From Bacillota bacterium (lineage in GTDB: Bacteria; Bacillota_I; Bacilli_A; RFN20; CAG-826): DNA of 12,972 nucleotides. The translations under genes and the position numbers were made by a program. The notes below the pieces were generated by a model. It saw nothing but the letters and a program-made list of their open reading frames with translations, had not been told where the DNA came from and made no database searches. This document shows, piece by piece, positions 7,416 through 12,972 of the stretch. Numbering within the stretch: position 1 is the first letter of the stretch; each line of letters starts with the position of its first letter. Location: assembly GCA_023457325.1 (NCBI GenBank), contig JAEWLX010000041.1:1-12972 (forward strand), in the 5' to 3' direction.

Positions 7416-9098
7416 ATGCTCGAACACTGCATACAACTAAAAAAATCGAATTGTAAAAATTGCTACAAATGCATTCGCAACTGTCCAGTTAAGTCAATTC
7501 GTTTTGAAGATAACCAAGCGCACATCATACATGATGAGTGTGTTTTATGTGGTGAATGCACGCTCGTTTGCCCCCAGAACGCTCGTTTAATCCGCGACGA
7601 TATCTATTTAGTTAAGAAGGCGATAAACGCTGGTAAGAAGGTTGTTGCTTCAGTAGCCCCTTCATTCATAGCTAACTTTGATAATATAAATTTCGCATCA
7701 ATTCGCCAAACGCTGATTAATCTTGGGTTTTATGATGCAGAAGAAACCGCTATTGGTGCGACATTAGTCAAAAAAGAATATGAAAAACTAATCGCTAATC
7801 AATCACAGGACGTAATTATTTCTTCATGCTGCCATACCGTCAACTTAACAATTCAAAAGTACTATCCTGATTTAGTTGATAACATCGCTCACGTTAAGTC
7901 ACCGATGATGGCCCACGCTCAAACGATTAAGGATCGAATCAACGATGCTTTCGTCGTCTTTATAGGCCCTTGTATATCGAAAAAGGATGAGGCAGACAAA
8001 TATCCTGGTCTTGTCGATGTAGTGCTTACCTTTGAAGAATTAACTTCTTGGATGAATTCCAGCAAATTAGATATGTGTCGGGTCGAAGAGGAAAAAAGCA
8101 CTAAATCGAAAGCGCGCTTATTTCCTACATCAGGTGGAATATTAAAAACGATGGACTGCACTTCGGAAGAATATATATATATTCAAATCGATGGTATGAA
8201 AAATGTCATGGCTGCTTTAGACGATATCAAAGCCAAAAAAATGTCCAAATGCTTTATTGAGATGTCGGCCTGTGCCGGAAGTTGTGTAAACGGACCAGCA
8301 ATGGACAAAAAACATCGCTTACCAGTCCGTGATTATTACTATGTCGACAAATACGCAGGTAAAAGCGATTTTGATATTACTAACTACCAATCAACCAATC
8401 TTGATAAAGATCTGCCTTTTATTGGTTTTTACCGCGCTCTTCCAAGCGAAAAAGAAATTCAAGAACTACTAATCGAAATGGGGAAGACATCGAAAGATAA
8501 AGAGTTAAATTGTGGTTCCTGTGGATATAATACTTGTCGCGAAAAGGCCGTGGCGATATATCAAGGCAAGGCCATCAAAGAAATGTGCCTTCCTTTTTTA
8601 AAGGAAAAAGCCGAGTCTTTCTCCAATAACATCGTTGAGAACACTCCCAACGGTATTATGGTTTTAAACTCCAAATTCGAAATTCAGTTAATTAACAAGG
8701 CGCTCTGCCGCTTCCTAAAAATTAAACGTCCAAGCGATGTAATTAAACGAAATGTTAGCTTGATTATTGATCCAACCCCATATGAAGAAATTCTTAAGGG
8801 TGGAAAAACTGTCTATTCGCGCAAAACATTCCTCGCCGAATATCAAAAATTTGTCGAAGAAACAATTATTTACGATAGCGAATACAAAATAATCATGTCA
8901 ATTATGCGCGATATTACTGCTCAGGAAAAAGAACTCGAACAAAGAGAACTGATGGCGAAAAGAACGGTCGAAATCACTGATAAAGTAATCGATCGACAAA
9001 TGGTCGCTGTTCAAGAAATCGCTTCTTTGCTCGGAGAAACAACCGCGGAAACAAAACTGGCATTGTCTAAACTTAGAGAGATATTGAGTAATGAATAG
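7416..9098 (+). CDS. hfsB: PAS-containing sensory [FeFe]-hydrogenase-like protein (HfsB/HydS type)
   Basis: This is a putative H2 or redox sensor of 560 residues. Domains in order: two [4Fe-4S] ferredoxin clusters (C13/16/19/23 and C42/45/48/52), an H-cluster domain (about 65-350), a separate Fe-S motif (C366/C369/C374/C391), a PAS domain (about 400-505) and a C-terminal helical tail with EIASLLGETTAETK. The H-cluster cysteines are all present: C139 in SSCCHTVN, C186 in GPCISKKDE, C286 and C290 in ACAGSCVNGP. Motif 1 has His where catalytic enzymes have Pro, and motif 3 departs from ACPGGC, as expected of sensory groups. PAS-bearing hydrogenases of this kind are considered regulatory rather than main H2 producers. 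AAGGAGGG at 7401-7408 overlaps the hfsA stop, so translation is probably coupled. It overlaps the following phosphatase gene by eight bases, suggesting they work together. Confidence 0.85.
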   Translation: MLEHCIQLKKSNCKNCYKCIRNCPVKSIRFEDNQAHIIHDECVLCGECTLVCPQNARLIRDDIYLVKKAINAGKKVVASVAPSFIANFDNINFASIRQTLINLGFYDAEETAIGATLVKKEYEKLIANQSQDVIISSCCHTVNLTIQKYYPDLVDNIAHVKSPMMAHAQTIKDRINDAFVVFIGPCISKKDEADKYPGLVDVVLTFEELTSWMNSSKLDMCRVEEEKSTKSKARLFPTSGGILKTMDCTSEEYIYIQIDGMKNVMAALDDIKAKKMSKCFIEMSACAGSCVNGPAMDKKHRLPVRDYYYVDKYAGKSDFDITNYQSTNLDKDLPFIGFYRALPSEKEIQELLIEMGKTSKDKELNCGSCGYNTCREKAVAIYQGKAIKEMCLPFLKEKAESFSNNIVENTPNGIMVLNSKFEIQLINKALCRFLKIKRPSDVIKRNVSLIIDPTPYEEILKGGKTVYSRKTFLAEYQKFVEETIIYDSEYKIIMSIMRDITAQEKELEQRELMAKRTVEITDKVIDRQMVAVQEIASLLGETTAETKLALSKLREILSNE

Positions 9099-10266
9099 AT
9101 TATGTGTTGATTATGGATACCAAAGTCTTAACCACTTTGGCGAAGAATTGTGCGGAGATAATGTCGTCATCACCGAAGACGAACAAGGCCGTAATCAAAT
9201 TTTCGTCTTGGCTGACGGGCTCGGCTCAGGCGTCAAGGCTTCAATCCTTTCAACACTAACATCAAAAATGATTGCCTCAATGATTGCTGGTGGTGCAACG
9301 ATTGATGAGTGTGTCAATGCACTTGCTAACACTTTGCCAGTATGTAAGGAAAGAGGTATCGCTTATTCAACATTTACGATTATAAATATCGTTGATATGA
9401 AGTTCGCGGAAATATATCAATTCGATAACCCTATTATGATTATGTTTCGAAACGGGAAGAATTATTACTACCCTATCGATACTCACGTTATCAATGACAA
9501 AAAGATCTCAATTAGCCGTATTCCCATTCAGGAGGGCGATGCCTTTATCGCTTTTTCTGATGGCGTGATACATGCCGGCATCGGCGCAACTTTGAATTTT
9601 GGTTGGCAACGAGATAACGTAATCGATTTTATGGAAGCGATGTACGGGGCTTCATACTCTTCAAAATCGCTTGCCACAATATTAACTGACCGCGTAAACG
9701 ATTTATATCAAGGGCGTCCTGGTGATGATGTAACTGCTCTTGTCATTAAAGTGCGAAGACGAATTCCAATCAACATCGTTGCGGGTCCTCCGAAAGACAA
9801 AGAAGACGACTTAAAAATGATGGATTTATTCTTTTCAAAAGACGGTAAACACATTGTATGTGGAGGAACAACTGCCACTATTGTTTCTTCGTATTTAAAA
9901 AAGCAAATAGAAACTAGTTTGAACTATGAGAGTCATGATGTTCCACCGATGGCGATTATTGATGGTGTGGATCTAGTTACTGAAGGGGTTATCACTCTTT
10001 CTAAAACACTAGAAAACATCATTAGTTATACAAATGATAATGAACGTTTGTATGATTGGGCGTTCAAAAAAGATGGCGCTAGTCTACTAACGAAGTTGCT
10101 TCTTGAAGAAGCAAGTGATATAACATTCTATGTCGGTCGCGCGGTTAACCCCGCTCACCAAAATCCAAATCTACCCATTAATTTTAATATCAAAATGCAT
10201 ATCGTTGAGGAACTGAATAGTCACTTAAAAATGATCGGCAAAAGAATCAAGATTTGTTATTTTTAG
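9091..10266 (+). CDS. hfsC: SpoIIE/PP2C-type protein phosphatase (HfsC-type)
   Basis: This is a PPM-family serine/threonine phosphatase of 391 residues. The metal-binding signatures are visible: G22-D23-N24, the A41-D42-G43-L-G-S-G loop, S156-D157-G158 and the final G211-D212-D213 in PGDDVTALVIKV. The catalytic domain spans about 1-225. The remaining 160 residues (about 228-391, with GPPKDKEDD near the start and DGVDLVTEGVITL in the middle) form a second domain I do not recognise. The gene starts inside the end of hfsB with only a weak AGAGAG upstream, implying translational coupling. In the hfs locus of Thermoanaerobacterium saccharolyticum the phosphatase gene likewise sits between two hydrogenase genes. 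It is the likely output of the HfsB sensor; its phosphoprotein substrate and any partner kinase are not in this window. Confidence 0.82.
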   Translation: MNRLCVDYGYQSLNHFGEELCGDNVVITEDEQGRNQIFVLADGLGSGVKASILSTLTSKMIASMIAGGATIDECVNALANTLPVCKERGIAYSTFTIINIVDMKFAEIYQFDNPIMIMFRNGKNYYYPIDTHVINDKKISISRIPIQEGDAFIAFSDGVIHAGIGATLNFGWQRDNVIDFMEAMYGASYSSKSLATILTDRVNDLYQGRPGDDVTALVIKVRRRIPINIVAGPPKDKEDDLKMMDLFFSKDGKHIVCGGTTATIVSSYLKKQIETSLNYESHDVPPMAIIDGVDLVTEGVITLSKTLENIISYTNDNERLYDWAFKKDGASLLTKLLLEEASDITFYVGRAVNPAHQNPNLPINFNIKMHIVEELNSHLKMIGKRIKICYF

Positions 10267-10275
10267 GAGACAACT

Positions 10276-11685
10276 ATGAGAAAATTTGACACAAAAGTAC
10301 AACAATTAAAACACCAAGTCTTGATGGAAACAGCCAGGGCGGCTTTTGATGGCACTTTAGCCAAAGTAATTCCGACTATCCCTCAGATTATTGTTCCCGG
10401 TCCCAAACCGTCTATGCGTTGTTGCATTCATAAAGAAAGAGCCATCGTTAACGAGAGGGTTAAATTGGCAATTGGTGGAGGTGAACTTAACCCCAATGTA
10501 ATTGAGGTTCTTAGTTACGCTTGTGATGGCTGTCCGATTGGTGGCCATCAAGTTACTGATTCTTGCCGTGGGTGTATCGCACATCGCTGTGAAGCTGTGT
10601 GCCCAAAAAACGCAATTACATTCGACGAATTTCAAAGAGCCAAAATTGATAAGAGTAAGTGTATTAACTGTGGGCTATGCGCAAAAGCGTGCCCTTATGG
10701 TGCAATCATCAATTTTAGAAGACCATGTGAGACATCGTGCAAAGCAAAAGCCATTACCGCTAGCCACGACGAAGGAGCGCGCGTTGATAATAGCAAATGC
10801 ACAGCTTGCGGTGCTTGCGTCTATCAGTGCCCTTTTGGTGCAATCATGGATAAGTCTTATATTCTCGATGTTATCGATATATTAAGAAATCACAAAGGCA
10901 AATCATATATGATTGTTGCTCCTTCGATTTCATCACAATTTAATTATGCAACGCTTGGTCAAGTCATAACAGGAATCAAGGAACTTGGATTCCATAGTGT
11001 AGTTGAGGTTGCGCTTGGAGCTGATATGGTTGCCTACGATGAGGCAAAGGAATTAGAGAAAAAGCAATTCTTAATGAGCTCTTGTTGCCCCGCTTTCATC
11101 CAATACATCGAAAACCAATATCCAGATTTGCTAAAATTTGTCTCAGCAAACCCTTCACCGATGGTAAGAATCGCCCAATACCTAAAGAGTATTGATAACA
11201 ACGCTAAGGTCGTTTTTGTTGGTCCTTGTACCGCAAAGAAACAAGAAGGACAAAAGCCAGAGGTCAAACAATTTGTCGACTCAGTTATTACTTTTGAAGA
11301 ATTGAGTGCTTTGCTTGATGCAAGGAAAATTGATTTGCCATCATTACCAGAAGGACACTTAGATAATGCGTCATATTATGGTCGTATCTTTGCAAGAAGC
11401 GGCGGTTTGGCTGAAGCAGTTAAACAATCGCTAATTGAGCAAGGTTCAGATTTTATCTTAAAGCCAGTTGTTTGCGATGGTTTAGATGCTTGTCGCCTCG
11501 CTCTTTCAAAAATTCGGAACAATACTTTAGATGGCAATTTTATTGAGGGCATGGCTTGCCCAGGTGGTTGCATTGGCGGTCCATGTTGCTTGACACATGC
11601 CACAAAAGATAAAAGTGAGGTCGACCGCTATGGTCGCGAGGCAAAAGAGAAAACAATCTCTGACGCAATTAAAGTGTTTATTTAA
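10276..11685 (+). CDS. hfsD: [FeFe] hydrogenase (HfsD-type, likely group B)
   Basis: This is a probable catalytic, ferredoxin-linked [FeFe] hydrogenase of 469 residues that reduces protons to H2. The N-terminal part is cysteine-rich: C97/C100/C105/C109, C129/C132/C135/C139 and C175/C178/C181/C185 look like [4Fe-4S] ligands. C49/C50, C83/C86 and C151/C155 are extra. The H-cluster domain (about 200-460) has C271 in SSCCPAF, C318 in GPCTAKKQE, and C428 and C432 in MACPGGCIGGP, with C270 as the proton-transfer cysteine. The GPC...KK form of motif 2 is that of group B rather than group A enzymes. There is no [2Fe-2S] N-terminal domain or NADH-binding subunit. AGGAG at 10265-10269 overlaps the hfsC stop, with a nine-base gap. 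The maturases HydE, HydF and HydG are not in the window. Confidence 0.88.
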   Translation: MRKFDTKVQQLKHQVLMETARAAFDGTLAKVIPTIPQIIVPGPKPSMRCCIHKERAIVNERVKLAIGGGELNPNVIEVLSYACDGCPIGGHQVTDSCRGCIAHRCEAVCPKNAITFDEFQRAKIDKSKCINCGLCAKACPYGAIINFRRPCETSCKAKAITASHDEGARVDNSKCTACGACVYQCPFGAIMDKSYILDVIDILRNHKGKSYMIVAPSISSQFNYATLGQVITGIKELGFHSVVEVALGADMVAYDEAKELEKKQFLMSSCCPAFIQYIENQYPDLLKFVSANPSPMVRIAQYLKSIDNNAKVVFVGPCTAKKQEGQKPEVKQFVDSVITFEELSALLDARKIDLPSLPEGHLDNASYYGRIFARSGGLAEAVKQSLIEQGSDFILKPVVCDGLDACRLALSKIRNNTLDGNFIEGMACPGGCIGGPCCLTHATKDKSEVDRYGREAKEKTISDAIKVFI

Positions 11686-11708
11686 AAAAGACCCTATGGG
11701 TCTTTTTT
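11684..11708. terminator. Bidirectional terminator between hfsD and glmU
   Basis: AAAAAAGACCC (11684-11694) and GGGTCTTTTTT (11698-11708) form a perfect 11-bp inverted repeat around TAT. Read rightward it ends the rex-adhE-hfs operon, with the stem starting inside the hfsD stop codon. Read leftward it ends glmU, four bases after that gene's stop. Confidence 0.9.
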
Positions 11709-11712
11709 CTTG

Positions 11713-12972
11713 CTACTTCTTTTGTGAGGCTAACTTTTTTTGGAGAGATTTCTCTCTAACGACGTTGCCGTACCCTGGCTTGTTTTCCTGTCGGGCTCGA
11801 GCGATTGCCATATCATCTTTTGCAACATTGCGATTAATCGTTGATCCAGCTGCAATATAGGCATGATCTTCAACCACGATAGGAGAAATAAGTGTACTTC
11901 CAGAACCGACAAAGACATCGTTTCCAATTACGGTTTTTGTTTTGTTGTAGCCATCATAGTTTGCAACTATTGTTCCACAACCAATATTTGTTTTTTCTCC
12001 AATTTCAACATCGCCCAAGTAACTTAAGTGAGCTGCTTTTGCGCCATCGTGCAAAACACAGGCTTTAAATTCAACAAAGTTACCAACGCGATTATGATTA
12101 GCTATTACGGAATGACCGCGAATTCGAGCATATGGGCCAACTTCGTTTGCGTTTCCGATTGCTGAATCGGCGACATGAGAAAAAATAATGTGATTTCCAT
12201 CACCGACAGTGACATTATCTAAGTACGTTGCTGGGCCAATTACATTATCTTTTCCAATAACTGAATTGCCAAGAATGTGTGTCCCTGGTCGAATTACGGT
12301 ATCTTGGCCGATAACAACATCGGGCCCGATAAATGTCGAGTTACTATCTTCGATAGTGACGCCTGCCAACATGTGGCGCTCGTTGATTGCGCGAGCCATA
12401 ATATGAGCAGCTTCTTCAAGTTGGCGGCGATCATTGATTCCCAACATTTCTTTGTAGTCTTCTGCGATTGATGCGCCAATTCTTAATCCGTCATTTTTAA
12501 ACATTTTGATCAAATCAGTTAAATAATATTCGCCCTGAGCATTGTTGGGCTTTAAGTTTTTCAGATATTCAAATAGCAATTTGTTGTCAAAAACATAAAC
12601 GCCGGCATTCACTTCACTAATGGCGTTTTGTTTCTCGTCTACATCAGCTTGCTCAACGATTTCGTTAACAGAACCGTCAATGCCCCGAACAATTCTTCCA
12701 TAACCGCGAGGATTAGGGACGATTGCCGAAAGAACAGTTAGTTTGTTTTGCTCTTTTTCGTGCTGTTTTATTAACTTTGCAAGCGTCGAAGTCTTAAGAA
12801 GAGGAGTATCACCGCAAACAATAAGTGTCAGCCCATCTAGTCCGGCTAGTATCGGTGCGGCTTGCATGATAGCGTGACCGGTGCCTTTTTGTTCGTGTTG
12901 ATATACTGTTTCCGACTCGCTTTTGACGATTTCTTCCGTCACTGGACCGCCGAAGCCAACAATGGTGACCTT
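11713..12972 (-). CDS. glmU: Bifunctional GlmU, N-terminus outside the window
   Basis: GlmU acetylates glucosamine-1-phosphate and then couples it to UTP, giving UDP-GlcNAc for peptidoglycan. The frame is open to the window edge, giving 419 visible residues; the GTG at 12942 is internal, not a start. The missing N-terminus should hold the LAAGxGTRM nucleotide-binding loop. Visible uridylyltransferase motifs are GTGHAIMQAAP and VCGDTPLL, with NAGVYVF further on. From about residue 210 a hexapeptide-repeat left-handed beta helix follows. The acetyltransferase site is recognisable in AAHLSYLGD, GCGTIVANYDG and NKTKTVIG. Visible H315 aligns with E. coli H363, so about 48 residues are missing. The gene ends with TAG and converges on hfsD across a shared terminator. 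Its promoter is outside the window. Confidence 0.97.
   Translation of the reverse strand, partial: KVTIVGFGGPVTEEIVKSESETVYQHEQKGTGHAIMQAAPILAGLDGLTLIVCGDTPLLKTSTLAKLIKQHEKEQNKLTVLSAIVPNPRGYGRIVRGIDGSVNEIVEQADVDEKQNAISEVNAGVYVFDNKLLFEYLKNLKPNNAQGEYYLTDLIKMFKNDGLRIGASIAEDYKEMLGINDRRQLEEAAHIMARAINERHMLAGVTIEDSNSTFIGPDVVIGQDTVIRPGTHILGNSVIGKDNVIGPATYLDNVTVGDGNHIIFSHVADSAIGNANEVGPYARIRGHSVIANHNRVGNFVEFKACVLHDGAKAAHLSYLGDVEIGEKTNIGCGTIVANYDGYNKTKTVIGNDVFVGSGSTLISPIVVEDHAYIAAGSTINRNVAKDDMAIARARQENKPGYGNVVREKSLQKKLASQKK

Noticed and set aside
8169..8184. Perfect palindrome GAATATATATATATTC
   Set aside because: It lies inside hfsB, where it encodes EYIYIQ. A short AT repeat in low-GC coding sequence is expected by chance and has no regulatory context.
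10502..10885. 127-codon open frame on the same strand in another frame of hfsD
   Set aside because: It overlaps the conserved ferredoxin clusters of hfsD, and its translation shows no domain.
12940..12942. GTG as the start of glmU
   Set aside because: The frame stays open to the window edge, and the conserved N-terminal nucleotide-binding loop must lie upstream. The gene is simply cut by the window.
1..12972. CRISPR arrays, tRNA or rRNA genes, insertion sequences
   Set aside because: No spaced direct repeats, tRNA cloverleaf, rRNA stretch, transposase or terminal inverted repeats were found. The only notable direct repeat is the twin operator before rex.

Overview
The window comes from a low-GC, fermentative, strictly anaerobic-looking bacterium of the Bacillota/Mycoplasmatota type. 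The reasons are pyruvate phosphate dikinase, bifunctional AdhE, [FeFe] hydrogenases, a Rex regulator, strong AGGAGG-type ribosome binding sites and short hairpin-plus-T-run terminators. The standard code fits: no gene carries an in-frame TGA and tryptophans are TGG. All nine stops are TAA (6) or TAG (3). Species cannot be assigned from the sequence alone.

Layout. (1) Positions 1-930 hold the 3' part of a family 2 glycosyltransferase that enters from the left edge. (2) ppdK (1054-3690) is a single-gene unit with its own upstream control region and a strong terminator at 3714-3749. (3) A compact control region (3777-3864) carries a cre-like inverted repeat, a promoter with a perfect TATAAT, and two identical 25-bp copies of an imperfect palindrome that bracket the -10 box. 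(4) Six tightly packed co-directional genes follow from 3871 to 11685: rex, adhE, then a [2Fe-2S] thioredoxin-like ferredoxin, a PAS-bearing hydrogenase-like sensor, a SpoIIE/PP2C-type phosphatase and a second [FeFe] hydrogenase. The last four match in order and architecture the hfsABCD locus known from Thermoanaerobacterium saccharolyticum. (5) A perfect bidirectional terminator (11684-11708) separates this operon from glmU, which reads leftward and runs off the right edge.

How they fit together. Rex senses NADH/NAD+; AdhE disposes of NADH by making ethanol from acetyl-CoA; HfsD disposes of electrons as H2; HfsB looks like an H2 or redox sensor that could act through the phosphatase HfsC. 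The operon therefore looks like one self-regulated module that balances ethanol against hydrogen as electron sinks. PPDK feeds the same pyruvate node from PEP. A related motif lies upstream of both ppdK and rex and suggests shared catabolite control.

The most interesting points are the fusion of rex-adhE with hfsABCD into one apparent transcription unit, the twin operator that does not look like a standard Rex site, and a Rex protein whose DNA-binding wing departs from the family signature. A Shine-Dalgarno plus in-frame ATG also sits exactly at the AdhE domain junction.
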